Positions 17,058 through 25,569 of a DNA stretch of 64,000 nucleotides are shown here, piece after piece (within the stretch, counting starts at the first letter, position 1; every line of letters begins with the position of its first letter). The translations under genes and the position numbers were made by a program. The notes below the pieces were generated by a model. The model did no database searches. It saw only the letters and a list, made by a program, of their open reading frames with translations, and had not been told where the DNA came from. This DNA is from Flavobacteriaceae bacterium UBA3611 (GTDB lineage Bacteria; Bacteroidota; Bacteroidia; Flavobacteriales; Flavobacteriaceae), in assembly GCA_002375495.1 (NCBI GenBank), contig DFLU01000012.1, positions 291,155 through 355,154 of the forward strand, in the 5' to 3' direction.

Positions 17058-18487
17058 TGCCAAACCAAAAAAGAACTAAAATAGTAGCAACCCTCGGCCC
17101 TGCAACTTCAGACAAAAAAACGCTTCGCGCAATGATTAATGAAGGGGTAGATGTGTTTCGAATCAATTTTTCGCACGCCAATTATGACGATGTAAAAGCC
17201 CGAATTAAAATGATTCGTGCCTTGGGGAAGGAAATGAACACCACCACGGCAATTCTTGGCGATCTTCAAGGTCCGAAATTGCGAGTGGGCATTATGAAAG
17301 AAGAGGTAATCGTTCAGCCAGGAGATAAAATTAGCTTTTGTACAGGTGACGAATTTGAAGGCACCGCCAAAAAGGTATATATGAACTATGATAATTTTCC
17401 GAAAGATGTAAACCCGGGAGAACGTATTTTATTAGACGACGGAAAGTTAATGTTTGAAGTATTAGAAACGAACAAAAAAGATACGGTTAAAGCCAAAGTG
17501 ATACAAGGAGGGCCGCTTCGTTCCAGAAAAGGAGTGAACTTACCAAACACAAACATTTCCCTGCCAGCGCTGACTACAAAAGACAAAGAAGACGCCATTT
17601 TTGCTATTTCGCAACAAGTAGATTGGATTGCACTTTCGTTTGTAAGACATGCCGACGACCTTAAAGAACTGCAAGCACTTATTGAGGCGCATAGCGAATA
17701 TAAGATTCCGATAATCGCAAAGATTGAAAAGCCCGAAGCGGTTCAAAATATTGATAAGATCGTTGCCTATTGCGATGGACTCATGGTAGCAAGGGGTGAC
17801 CTAGGGGTTGAGGTTCCCGCCCAAGAAGTACCGCTCATTCAAAAAGAATTGGTGTTAACCGCAAAACGAGCTAGGATTCCGGTGATTATTGCCACCCAAA
17901 TGATGGAGACCATGATTACATCCTTAACGCCCACCCGTGCAGAAGTAAACGACGTGGCCAACAGTGTGATGGATGGTGCCGATGCGGTGATGCTTTCGGG
18001 AGAAACTTCAGTTGGGAAGTATCCGGTAGAAGTGATTAGGACCATGGCAAATATCTGTAAAAGTGTCGAGAATTCTAGTCTTATTAATGTTCCGCATGAG
18101 CCTCCACACATTAGAACCAATAGGTACATTACGAAATCGGTGTGTTACCACGCCGCCATTATGGCGAATGAAATTTCAGCAAAAGCAATCTGTACACTCA
18201 CCAATAGTGGCTATACGGCATTTCAAATTTCAGCATGGAGACCCGATGCACACATTTTGGTGTACACCAGCAACCGAAGAATTTTATCACGCCTAAACCT
18301 ACTCTGGGGTGTAAAGTCGTTTTACTATGACAAGTTTGTGAGTACAGACGAAACCGTAGACGACGTAAACCGTATCGCGCACGAGCGTGGTTTTGTTGAA
18401 AAAGGAGATTACTTGATTAATCTTGCTGCCATGCCCATTGCAGATAAAGGAATGGTAAATACGCTCAGAGTGAGCCATGTAAAATAA
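17057..18487 (+). CDS. pyk: Pyruvate kinase
   Basis: 476 residues. It makes pyruvate and ATP from phosphoenolpyruvate and ADP at the end of glycolysis. Signatures are KIVATLGPATSDKKTL at the N-terminus, the DLQGPKLRVG block, the active-site motif IPIIAKIEKPEAVQNID with the catalytic Lys (about 222), and GLMVARGDLGVEVP, followed by QMMETMITSLTPTRAEVNDVANSV. The C-terminal domain (about 350-476) is complete. It closes the acpP-fabF-rnc-IPExxxVDY cluster and is followed by a bidirectional terminator. Confidence 0.97.
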   Translation: MPNQKRTKIVATLGPATSDKKTLRAMINEGVDVFRINFSHANYDDVKARIKMIRALGKEMNTTTAILGDLQGPKLRVGIMKEEVIVQPGDKISFCTGDEFEGTAKKVYMNYDNFPKDVNPGERILLDDGKLMFEVLETNKKDTVKAKVIQGGPLRSRKGVNLPNTNISLPALTTKDKEDAIFAISQQVDWIALSFVRHADDLKELQALIEAHSEYKIPIIAKIEKPEAVQNIDKIVAYCDGLMVARGDLGVEVPAQEVPLIQKELVLTAKRARIPVIIATQMMETMITSLTPTRAEVNDVANSVMDGADAVMLSGETSVGKYPVEVIRTMANICKSVENSSLINVPHEPPHIRTNRYITKSVCYHAAIMANEISAKAICTLTNSGYTAFQISAWRPDAHILVYTSNRRILSRLNLLWGVKSFYYDKFVSTDETVDDVNRIAHERGFVEKGDYLINLAAMPIADKGMVNTLRVSHVK

Positions 18488-18489
18488 AA

Positions 18490-18522
18490 AAACCTTTGAG
18501 AACATTAAGACCCCAAAGGTTT
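18490..18522. terminator. Bidirectional terminator between pyk and a convergent lipoprotein gene
   Basis: Arms aaacctttg (18490-18498) and caaaggttt (18514-18522) form a 9-bp stem. On the minus strand a run of seven Ts follows, which favours termination of the gene at 18545-19315. On the plus strand the tail is less U-rich. Confidence 0.8.
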
Positions 18523-18544
18523 GGAATTTTCTCTGCAAGAAGCA

Positions 18545-19315
18545 TTAATCAACCACCGCAGTATATGCAATCTTCATAAAATCGCCATCTTTGGTTATGG
18601 TAACACTGCTGCCAAAACCTTCGGCAGCTTGGCTATAGGTAATTTTCTGTAATTGATTTTCTTTTCGTTCTATAGCGAGTTCACTAACTAATATCTGCTC
18701 AGGTTTTTTACTGTTTTTTATTGTTTCAGCATTTTTTCCTTTAGGATTTGGAAAGTTAAACGCCATGGGCACATCGTACAATTTTTGGGCAATATAAAAG
18801 GCTTCGTGCCATTGGCTTGTGGGTAATAAAACAGTTTCAGTATTGGTTGGCTTGCTTGCCGTGCCACCAACTGATTCAGTAAAAGATGCCTTGGGGAAGG
18901 TGTTTTTAAGATCTGCTATGTATGCTTTGGCATTGGTGTCTTTTTCAGGAGGGAAAAACTTCGAGAGAAAGCCGTTAAAGGCATAGCCCGTCTTGTTGTT
19001 ATATTCAACTTCGTTCATGCCGCCAACGATTCCGCCCACGGTCATGGTAGCGTTCTGCTCATTTTTTAAAATTTTCAATTTTGTTCCGTAGGGCATTACG
19101 GCTAATTTTTCGCTGTTCAAATTATTGAATTCACGCAGAGTGAGTCCGCTAGGAGCTGTAACATACAGAAAATCAGTTTCGGTAGTGGGAGTGGTGTCTG
19201 CTACGGCCAAATCTTTGGTTTTTTGCAGTGTTTCGGGTTCGCTGCTTTCATTCTTACAAGCTGTAAAAACGGTTGCAATACTTAGTGCGATTAGGGTGAA
19301 AGCTACTTTTTTCAT
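18545..19315 (-). CDS. Lipoprotein with bacterial SH3 domain
   Basis: 256 residues. The N-terminus MKKVAFTLIALSIATVFTACKNE is a signal peptide with a lipobox ending at Cys20. Residues about 50-115 (LYVTAPSGLTLREFNNLNSEKL, then YGTKLKIL and KTGYAFNGFLSKFFPP) have the pattern of an SH3b domain, a module often binding cell-wall peptides. The rest (about 125-256) is unrecognised and may be a second extracytoplasmic domain. Monocistronic, convergent with pyk. Confidence 0.8.
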   Translation of the reverse strand: MKKVAFTLIALSIATVFTACKNESSEPETLQKTKDLAVADTTPTTETDFLYVTAPSGLTLREFNNLNSEKLAVMPYGTKLKILKNEQNATMTVGGIVGGMNEVEYNNKTGYAFNGFLSKFFPPEKDTNAKAYIADLKNTFPKASFTESVGGTASKPTNTETVLLPTSQWHEAFYIAQKLYDVPMAFNFPNPKGKNAETIKNSKKPEQILVSELAIERKENQLQKITYSQAAEGFGSSVTITKDGDFMKIAYTAVVD

Positions 19316-19410
19316 AATGGTAGGGTTTTAGATTACTATTTAGATTCAAAAAAGTAGTTTCTTCACATATTATTTGTTTTTATGTTCCTCCTTCTTTTAG
19401 GAGTAGGGGG

Positions 19411-20517
19411 TTAAAAGTCAAGTTTTAGTTGCACGTCGATTGTTTTTGCTGAAATATCCTCCTTTTTCTTAGCACTTTCGTTGTTGAGGTTCGACATGCT
19501 TATACCCAATAAACGTACCGAGTCCCTCATTTCGTCTTGGTATAACAAATCTTTAACGTTCTCCATAATCAATTCTTTAGAAGCGATGTAGAGCGGCAAG
19601 GTCTTGCTACGTGTTTGAAGTGTAAAATCGCGATACTTAATTTTTAGGGTGATGGTTCTCCCCGCCACGTTACTTTTTTCGAGCCTTCGGGCTACTTCAG
19701 CAGCAATGTCTTCGAGGCGTTCGAGCATAAAAATTTCTGAGGAAATATTCTTGCTGAAGGTGCGTTCGGCGGCAAGCGATTTGCGCGTTCGTTCTGGTTT
19801 TACTTTGCTGGTGTGGATGCCCCGAACAATATTGAAATAGTAGCTGCCGCTTTTTCCGAAGTGTTCTTGTAGGTATTCAATCGATTTTGTTTTTAGGTCG
19901 GCACCCGTGTAAATGCCATGGCGGTACATTTTCTCTTTCATGACCTTTCCAACCCCATAGAATTTTTTGATATCTAATTGCTCCAAGAAATCCAACACTT
20001 CTTCAGGTGGGACGGTTTTTTGCCCGTTTGGCTTGTTAATATCACTTGCCACTTTTGCAATAAACTTATTGATACTAATGCCTGCCGAAGCATTCAGGCC
20101 TGTCTTCTCTTTTATCTTCTGCCTTATTTCTTCTGCTATAAGAGATGCACTGGGATTTCCCTTTTTGTTTTTGGTGACATCCAAATAGGCTTCATCTAAC
20201 GAAAGTGGCTCTACCAGGTCGGTATATTCAAAAAACACAGCTCTTACCCGCTCTGAAATTTCTTTGTACCGCTCAAAATTAGTGCGCACAAAAATAAGTT
20301 CGGGACATAATTTTTTGGCCAAGACCCCGCTCATCGCAGACCGTACCCCGAATTTGCGGGCTTCATAACTTGCAGCACTCACAACACCCCGAGTGCCACC
20401 CCCGCCAACGGCAATTGGTTTTCCACGTAGTGAAGGGTCGTCTAACTGCGCTACCGACGCATAGAACGCATCCATGTCTACATGAATTATTTTTCGGATG
20501 GGAAGCACAGTGTCCAT
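19411..20517 (-). CDS. dinB: DNA polymerase IV (Y-family translesion polymerase)
   Basis: 368 residues. Error-prone polymerase that bypasses lesions. Catalytic acidic residues lie in IIHVDMDAFYASVAQL (about 11-26) and SLDEAYLDVTKNKKG (about 103-117). Helix-hairpin-helix elements follow in the KKFYGVGKVMKEKMYRHGI region, and the little-finger domain occupies about 240-350. The C-terminus IDVQLKLDF resembles a beta-clamp-binding peptide (QLKLDF). The start MDTVLPIRKIIHVDMDAF is 76 nt from the divergent SDR gene. Confidence 0.95.
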   Translation of the reverse strand: MDTVLPIRKIIHVDMDAFYASVAQLDDPSLRGKPIAVGGGGTRGVVSAASYEARKFGVRSAMSGVLAKKLCPELIFVRTNFERYKEISERVRAVFFEYTDLVEPLSLDEAYLDVTKNKKGNPSASLIAEEIRQKIKEKTGLNASAGISINKFIAKVASDINKPNGQKTVPPEEVLDFLEQLDIKKFYGVGKVMKEKMYRHGIYTGADLKTKSIEYLQEHFGKSGSYYFNIVRGIHTSKVKPERTRKSLAAERTFSKNISSEIFMLERLEDIAAEVARRLEKSNVAGRTITLKIKYRDFTLQTRSKTLPLYIASKELIMENVKDLLYQDEMRDSVRLLGISMSNLNNESAKKKEDISAKTIDVQLKLDF

Positions 20518-20592
20518 GAAGTAAATTTAATACCTTTAACGTATACGGAACGCAACGGATTCTTAAACTTGCAAAGGACTTTAATTCATAGT

Positions 20593-21243
20593 ATGTCAAA
20601 AACAGCGATAATTTTAGGCGCAACAGGGTTGGTAGGAGGAAAATTACTTCAGCAACTACTGGAAGATGATTCGTATCAAACTGTAAAATTATTCAGTAGA
20701 AGTTCCTGTGGTAAGAACCACCCTAAGATTGAAGAACATTTAGGCGATTTATTCAACATAGAAGAATTTGAAGAAAAATTTACGGCAGACGTTGTTTTTT
20801 GCTGTGTCGGAACTACCAAAGCGAAAACTCCAGATAAAGAAACCTATAAAAAAATTGATTACGGAATTCCTGTAGACGCTGCCAAACTTGCCAAGAAAAA
20901 CGAAATCCCGATGTTTCAGGTGATTTCTGCCATGGGGGCAGACCGGAAAAGTTCCACTTTTTACAATAGGGTGAAAGGCGAAATGGAGCAAGATATGCTA
21001 AACGTCGGCATTAAAAACACCTATATCTTTCAGCCGTCATTAATAGGAGGAGACCGTGATGAAAAGCGGTTTGGGGAACGTATGGCTCAATTTTTTATGG
21101 GGGTGTTCGCCTTCTTGATTCCAAAGAAATATAAAATCATTGAACCAGAAACCATTGCTTCGGCAATGCGTATCACTGCGGAAAACGGATATCGCACCCA
21201 ACGAATTCCTTCAGACGAAATCAAAGAAATAGCTGCTTCATGA
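20593..21243 (+). CDS. NAD(P)-binding atypical short-chain dehydrogenase/reductase
   Basis: 216 residues from MSKTAIILGATGLVGGKLLQ, which places the Rossmann glycine motif GATGLVGG at the N-terminus. An in-frame upstream ATG at 20482 would overlap dinB and is not used. The protein resembles the small TIP30/HTATIP2-like atypical SDR group, with VVFCCVGTTKAKTP at the second beta-strand and FQPSLIGGDRDEKRFGER near the C-terminus. The substrate is unknown. Its stop overlaps the next gene by four bases (ATGA), indicating coupling with the VOC gene. Confidence 0.85.
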   Translation: MSKTAIILGATGLVGGKLLQQLLEDDSYQTVKLFSRSSCGKNHPKIEEHLGDLFNIEEFEEKFTADVVFCCVGTTKAKTPDKETYKKIDYGIPVDAAKLAKKNEIPMFQVISAMGADRKSSTFYNRVKGEMEQDMLNVGIKNTYIFQPSLIGGDRDEKRFGERMAQFFMGVFAFLIPKKYKIIEPETIASAMRITAENGYRTQRIPSDEIKEIAAS

Positions 21244-21617
21244 ACTTAAACCAAGTCACTGTACCTTCGTTGAATGTTCCGAAAGCCATTCTCTTTTATC
21301 AAAAAATAGGATTGCAACTCATCGTCCACACCCATGATGCGTATGCCCGATTTGAATGCCCTGAAGGGGATGCAACCTTTTCAATACACCAAGTAGAAAC
21401 ATTGCCAAAAGGCTCCGGAACGATTGTTTATTTTGAAGTAGGTGATGTTACCCAGAAAGTTTCAGAATTAAAAGAAATAGGGACCGACTTTGAAACAGAG
21501 CCAACCCAACAAACTTGGGGCTGGACCGAAGCAAGGTTGAAAGACCCTGACGGAAATACCATTATCATATATCACGCAGGAACCCATCGAAAAAATCCGC
21601 CATGGCGCTTGAAATAG
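21240..21617 (+). CDS. VOC family protein (glyoxalase/bleomycin-resistance fold)
   Basis: 125 residues with paired beta-alpha-beta-beta-beta modules. The N-terminal half contains VPSLNVPKAILFYQKIGLQL and the second half WTEARLKDPDGNTIIIYHAG, the characteristic VOC ending with a metal-ligand-like Glu/Asp and a C-terminal His. Function within the superfamily (isomerase, dioxygenase, resistance protein) is not determinable. It overlaps the SDR gene by 4 nt and the CYTH gene by 16 nt. Confidence 0.85.
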   Translation: MNLNQVTVPSLNVPKAILFYQKIGLQLIVHTHDAYARFECPEGDATFSIHQVETLPKGSGTIVYFEVGDVTQKVSELKEIGTDFETEPTQQTWGWTEARLKDPDGNTIIIYHAGTHRKNPPWRLK

Positions 21618-22075
21618 AACGAAAATATTTAGTTACCTCAGATGCGTTTAAGGCAGAAGCAATTTCAGAAACACGCATTGTGCAAGCATTTTTAAATACC
21701 GATCCAGAGCGTACGGTACGCGTTCGAATTCATGGAGACCGAGCTTTTTTAACTGTTAAAGGAAAATCGAATGCCGAAGGCACCACGAGGTTTGAATGGG
21801 AGCGTGAGATTGAAGTCCATGAGGCTGAGGCATTGTTACAGCTTTGTGAACCCGGGGAAATTTCAAAAACGCGTTTTGAGGTACAGGTTGGAAACCATAT
21901 TTTTGAAGTAGACCAATTTTATGGAGATAACGAAGGATTGATTGTTGCTGAAATAGAACTGTCTAAAGAAGACGAAGCATTTGAAAAACCCATGTGGTTG
22001 GGAGCAGAAGTGACGGGCGATGTGCGTTATTATAATTCTAATTTGACGAAAAAACCATTTCAAGCATGGAGTTAA
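21602..22075 (+). CDS. CYTH domain protein (triphosphate tunnel metalloenzyme)
   Basis: 157 residues. The N-terminal MALEIERKYLV carries the ExExK signature of CYTH/ygiF-type enzymes. Alternating basic and acidic strands follow (RTVRVRIHGDRAFLTVKGK, then RFEWEREIEV, KTRFEVQVGNHIFEVDQFYG and LIVAEIELSKEDEAFEKP), as expected for the eight-stranded tunnel binding a triphosphate and divalent metal. Likely a tripolyphosphatase or related phosphohydrolase. It is the last gene of the overlapping SDR-VOC-CYTH set. Confidence 0.9.
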   Translation: MALEIERKYLVTSDAFKAEAISETRIVQAFLNTDPERTVRVRIHGDRAFLTVKGKSNAEGTTRFEWEREIEVHEAEALLQLCEPGEISKTRFEVQVGNHIFEVDQFYGDNEGLIVAEIELSKEDEAFEKPMWLGAEVTGDVRYYNSNLTKKPFQAWS

Positions 22076-22115
22076 TAACTTAGGTAAATTTAAAAATTAA
22101 CTGAAAACCGATAGC

Positions 22116-22292
22116 ATGATTATTATTTTATTGCTTATAATAGGGCTAGGCTTATTTGCTTTTGGTTTATGGGGTGTTAATGATGAAAAAAATGTAAGTA
22201 CTTTAAAATCGTATACAAAAATGGATTCTTGGAGTTTAATTATTTTCGGAGTAATTATGATACTTGCTGCAATAAATTTATTCTTGAAATAA
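22116..22292 (+). CDS. Small two-helix membrane protein, 58 residues
   Basis: The frame reads MIIILLLIIGLGLFAFGLWG (first transmembrane segment), a charged middle of about 20 residues (VNDEKNVSTLKSYTKMDSW) and SLIIFGVIMILAAINLFLK (second segment) before the stop. The clean two-helix layout and the position between two same-strand genes support a real gene. It is not recognised as a named family. Confidence 0.65.
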   Translation: MIIILLLIIGLGLFAFGLWGVNDEKNVSTLKSYTKMDSWSLIIFGVIMILAAINLFLK

Positions 22293-22322
22293 TTCAAACT
22301 TGAGTAAAAAACCATTTATATC

Positions 22323-22823
22323 ATGGAAGTTAAAAGAATAGTATTTATGCTGTTGGCAGTGGTGCTACTTGCCAACTGCAAACCTGAAGTCCATCGTGAA
22401 TACATCATGGAGCCTTGTCCAGAGGATGAAAAACCATCTATTGCTGCATTAAAAGCACAACTCACCAAAGACGGATACCAAATTTTCGATTATGTTGATC
22501 CAGATTCTGGTGACACCGTGGTGATGCAACAGTATTATATGGCTTTCCTGAAGGCGGGCCCCAACCGCAGTCAGAGCCCAAAAGAAGCAGATAGTTTGCA
22601 AAAACTTCACTTAGAGCACTTAGGAAATATGTATGCCAACGGATTTGCAGATATTTCTGGGCCGTTTGGGGACGATGGTGAGATTCGCGGCGTTACTATT
22701 TACAATGTTCCTACCTTAAAAATAGCCGATAGCCTCGCGAATATGGACCCTATGGTACAAGCGGGACGTTTGGTGATAGAAATGCATCCTTGGTGGGCCG
22801 CCAAAGGATTTCCGTTGCGATAG
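22323..22823 (+). CDS. Lipoprotein with YCII-like domain
   Basis: 166 residues. The N-terminus MEVKRIVFMLLAVVLLANCKPE is a signal peptide with lipobox LLANC. The remainder resembles the YCII/ferredoxin-like fold: YYMAFLKAGPNRSQ, LHLEHLGNMYANGFADISGPFGDDG and VTIYNVPTLKIADSLANMDPMVQAGRLVIEMHPWW. The conserved His and Asp positions are in place. YCII domains are usually cytoplasmic; a lipid-anchored form is less common. Function unknown. Confidence 0.75.
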   Translation: MEVKRIVFMLLAVVLLANCKPEVHREYIMEPCPEDEKPSIAALKAQLTKDGYQIFDYVDPDSGDTVVMQQYYMAFLKAGPNRSQSPKEADSLQKLHLEHLGNMYANGFADISGPFGDDGEIRGVTIYNVPTLKIADSLANMDPMVQAGRLVIEMHPWWAAKGFPLR

Positions 22824-22841
22824 CGTTTTTGTACAATATTT

Positions 22842-23055
22842 TGTCATTTCGAGCAAGGCGAGAAATCTTATAACCATATAAAAAAAGAGCCGACAGATTT
22901 TCAAATTCTTCTAAGTCTGCCACACGATTTTTTACGCTATCTAACAACTTCTAGCATGCGACCAAAGGCTTCGGGTTGCTTATAGGAGCATTTAAACTAA
23001 AAAGTTGCTACAGGCAGTTATCATTGTGAGATCTCTCACTGCGTTCGAGATGACA
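22842..23055. repeat. MITE-like element with 27-nt terminal inverted repeats
   Basis: Left end tgtcatttcgagcaaggcga (22842-22868 in full) and right end ending cgttcgagatgaca (23029-23055) are imperfect inverted copies. The roughly 160 nt between them contain no gene. Ends of the type TGTCAT...ATGACA recur at 33033-33119. The element fills the gap between the YCII-like gene and the metal regulator. Confidence 0.6.
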
Positions 23056-23128
23056 GAAAGAATCTTAAATTTAGACAAGGCTAAAAATAAAAACTATATA
23101 AGTCCAAAAAATAAATTACCTTTGCCGT

Positions 23129-23785
23129 ATGTTTTCATTAGCAGAAGAGAATTATTTAAAAGCGATCTATCATTTAGAGAGCAAACACAAAGGTGCGGTA
23201 AGCACTAATGCCATTGCTGAAGTAATGGATACCAAGCCGTCTTCGGTAACCGATATGGTACAGAAATTGGCAGATAAAAAGGTGTTGTCTTATGTGAAGT
23301 ACAAAGGTACTTCGTTAACAGATGAGGGTCGAAAAACAGCTGCCAATGTAATTCGGAAGCATCGTTTGTGGGAAGTTTTTTTGGTAGATAAACTGAAATT
23401 TCACTGGGACGAAGTTCACGATATCGCAGAACAGTTAGAACATGTGCACAGTGAAGAACTGATAGCAAGGCTCGATAAATTTTTAGGATTTCCCGATTTC
23501 GATCCCCACGGAGACCCAATTCCTGATAAAAACGGCAACGTAAAACCAACCGAGAAAAAATTACTTTCAGAATTGAACAAAAAGCAACACGGCGTATGTG
23601 TTGGTGTTAAAGAAAGTAACAGCGATTTCCTGCAGTATTTAGATAAGAAAAACATCACCATCGGCACCAAAATAAGTGTGCTGGGAAAAGAGTTTTTTGA
23701 TGGCTCTATGGTGATTCAAGTGGGCAGGGATCAATTCTTTATTTCAAAAAAGATTGCTGAAAATTTATACATACAAACCAATTGA
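23129..23785 (+). CDS. DtxR/MntR-family metal-dependent transcriptional repressor
   Basis: 218 residues. An N-terminal winged helix-turn-helix (LAEENYLKAIYHLE, then VSTNAIAEVMDTKPSSVTDMV) is followed by the metal-binding dimerisation domain with VIRKHRLWEVFLVDKL and EVHDIAEQLEHVHSEEL, where the His and Glu ligands lie. A C-terminal FeoA/SH3-like domain occupies about 150-218. It presumably represses the adjacent Mn/Fe/Zn uptake genes when the metal is sufficient. The first downstream gene begins 4 nt after its stop, so it heads the uptake operon. The metal specificity (Mn or Fe) is not decided by sequence. Confidence 0.92.
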   Translation: MFSLAEENYLKAIYHLESKHKGAVSTNAIAEVMDTKPSSVTDMVQKLADKKVLSYVKYKGTSLTDEGRKTAANVIRKHRLWEVFLVDKLKFHWDEVHDIAEQLEHVHSEELIARLDKFLGFPDFDPHGDPIPDKNGNVKPTEKKLLSELNKKQHGVCVGVKESNSDFLQYLDKKNITIGTKISVLGKEFFDGSMVIQVGRDQFFISKKIAENLYIQTN

Positions 23786-23789
23786 GAAT

Positions 23790-24572
23790 ATGAAAAAAAG
23801 ACTGTATATAATAACCCTATTTTGCTTCGGAATAGCCGTAGCACAAGAAGATAATGCGGTTCCTGACATGGTAACCGACAGACCCGATGCAACAGAATCA
23901 CCACTCACAGTTCACAAAGGATATGTGCAAATTGAAGCTGGCGGCTTCTACACCTCTTTTGAAGAAAATGCATTTAAAACCGAAACCTATGCCTATAATA
24001 CAACCCTGATACGGTACGGCTTCTTAGATAACTTTGAATTTCGGTTGGGTTGGAATTTTGAAGAGACCCGCTTTAGTACAAACGGCATGGAAGCAACGAA
24101 TGTTTTGAGTGGGTTTTCACCATTACTGGCCGGAATGAAAGTGCAAATTGCAGACGAATCTGGTTGGAAACCCCAAATAGGATTGTTGGGCCATTTATAT
24201 CTTCCGTTTACCGCGGGAAGCGATTACAGACCTGAAACAACGGGAGCCGACTTTCGTTTTTCGTTTGCCAACACATTAAGTGATCGCTCAAGCCTATCGT
24301 ATAACCTTGGGGCCCAATGGGGCAATGATTCGCCAGAAATCGCCTATGTGTACACCTTGGCGTACGGATTTGCAATTACGGACCAGTTCGGAATATACGC
24401 CGAACTATACGGCGACTTCCCAGAAGACAGCCGCGCTAACCATTTGTGAGATGCAGGACTTACCTATATGTTAAAACCCAACCTTCAGTTAGATGCCACG
24501 GTAGGCAGCAGTATTACCGAAGGTCAAGACATTTTATTGAGTGCGGGCGCGAGCTTTAGATTTCCAAATTAA
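23790..24572 (+). pseudogene. Outer-membrane transporter-like protein interrupted by one in-frame TGA
   Basis: A beta-barrel-type protein starting MKKRLYIITLFCFGIAVAQED (signal peptide), with VTDRPDATESPLTVHKGYVQ and repeated amphipathic strands such as LIRYGFLDNFEFRLGWNFEE. It resembles the transporter family of the phenol-degradation MetA type found next to metal uptake genes. The frame stops at 24447-24449 (TGA) after residue 219. It then continues in the same frame for 40 more codons (DAGLTYMLKPNLQLDATVGS and on to SAGASFRFPN), ending exactly 7 nt before the next gene. A terminal aromatic (SFRF) is typical of a barrel end. The natural sequence is probably ...HLWDAGLTY, with TGG changed to TGA. 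It could be a true nonsense mutation, a sequencing error, or read-through. Confidence 0.85.
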
Positions 24573-24579
24573 AAACACC

Positions 24580-25491
24580 ATGAAAAAAACAATCATTTTA
24601 CTCTTTGTAACCCTATTGCTGCTTGCATGTAAAAACGAAAAAGAAGCTTCTGGCAAGTTGAATGTTGTAACTACCACTACCATGATTACCGACCTCGTGA
24701 AAAATATTGGCGGCGATTTGGTAGAAGTGAACGGTTTGATGGGCGCAGGGGTAGATCCGCACCTCTACAAAGCTAGCGAAGGTGATGTAAATAAACTCTA
24801 TAACGCAGACATTGTAATTTATAATGGCTTGCATCTAGAAGGAAAATTGGTGGAGGTGTTCGAAAAGATGGAAGGCCGGGGAAAAAAGCAAATTGCTTTA
24901 GCCGAAAGTTTAGATAAAAAAGGGTTGATAGGTTCCGATTATTTTGCCTCTAATTATGATCCCCATGTGTGGTTCGATATTTCCTATTTCAAACAGTTTA
25001 CAAAGCAGGTAGCAAAAACGCTAGCTGAAAATGATCCTGAAAATGCCAGTGCGTATGCCGAAAATGAACAGCAATACCTTCAGCAATTAGATGCATTAGA
25101 GGTATTGGTAAAAGAAACAATCGCAACGCTTCCGAAGGAAAAAAGAATTTTAGTCACGGCACATGATGCGTTTAATTACTTCGGAAAAGCCTACGATTTT
25201 GAAGTCGTTGGGCTTCAGGGGCTATCTACGGCTACCGAAGCAGGCGTGCAGGATGTACAGCGCTTGTCGCAATTCATTATAGACAACAACGTAAAGGCAA
25301 TTTTTGTGGAAAGCTCTGTGCCACGACGCACCATAGAAGCCTTGCAACAATCGGTCTTGTCGAAAGGACAGGAAGTAACCATCGGAGGTTCGCTTTACAG
25401 CGATGCTTTGGGCAGTCCGAATACTGATGAAGGTACCTATATTGGGATGTTTTCCTATAATGTAGAAACCATCGTAAACTCATTAAAATAA
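24580..25491 (+). CDS. Metal ABC transporter substrate-binding lipoprotein (Mn/Zn/Fe)
   Basis: 303 residues from MKKTIILLFVTLLLLACKNE, a lipoprotein signal ending at Cys17. It is a cluster A-I (ZnuA/PsaA/TroA-like) binding protein. Metal ligands are likely the His in VDPHLYKASEGDV, the His in YDPHVWFDISYF, a Glu/His in VTAHDAFNYFGKAY, and Asp in the C-terminal GSLYSDALGSPNTDEGTY. The His-rich loop typical of zinc-specific ZnuA is missing, which favours manganese or iron. Part of the operon led by the DtxR-like regulator; it precedes the ATPase. Confidence 0.93.
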   Translation: MKKTIILLFVTLLLLACKNEKEASGKLNVVTTTTMITDLVKNIGGDLVEVNGLMGAGVDPHLYKASEGDVNKLYNADIVIYNGLHLEGKLVEVFEKMEGRGKKQIALAESLDKKGLIGSDYFASNYDPHVWFDISYFKQFTKQVAKTLAENDPENASAYAENEQQYLQQLDALEVLVKETIATLPKEKRILVTAHDAFNYFGKAYDFEVVGLQGLSTATEAGVQDVQRLSQFIIDNNVKAIFVESSVPRRTIEALQQSVLSKGQEVTIGGSLYSDALGSPNTDEGTYIGMFSYNVETIVNSLK

Positions 25492-25496
25492 AGTAT

Positions 25497-25546
25497 GTCA
25501 GGTTGAGTGCCAGCCCGAACGAGTCATTCCGGCGGGCAGTCGAAAC
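25497..25546. repeat. REP-like hairpin between binding-protein and ATPase genes
   Basis: The 'tgtcaggttgagtgccagcc' stretch and the 'ggcgggcagtcgaaacc' stretch form an imperfect stem (gcccg/cgggc). Elements of the type 'gtcaggttgagNN..agtcgaaacc' are common dispersed repeats. It sits in the 78-nt gap between 25491 and 25570. Confidence 0.5.
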
Positions 25547-25569
25547 CTATTTAAAATGAACCGGATGCA

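Noticed and set aside
20482..20592. Longer N-terminus of the SDR protein
   Set aside because: It would overlap the dinB start and precede the Rossmann motif with an unrelated segment; the start at 20593 places the glycine motif correctly.
24447..24449. TGA read as selenocysteine
   Set aside because: The protein is a barrel without redox site, no SECIS-like hairpin is evident after the codon, and Trp (TGG) fits the context better.
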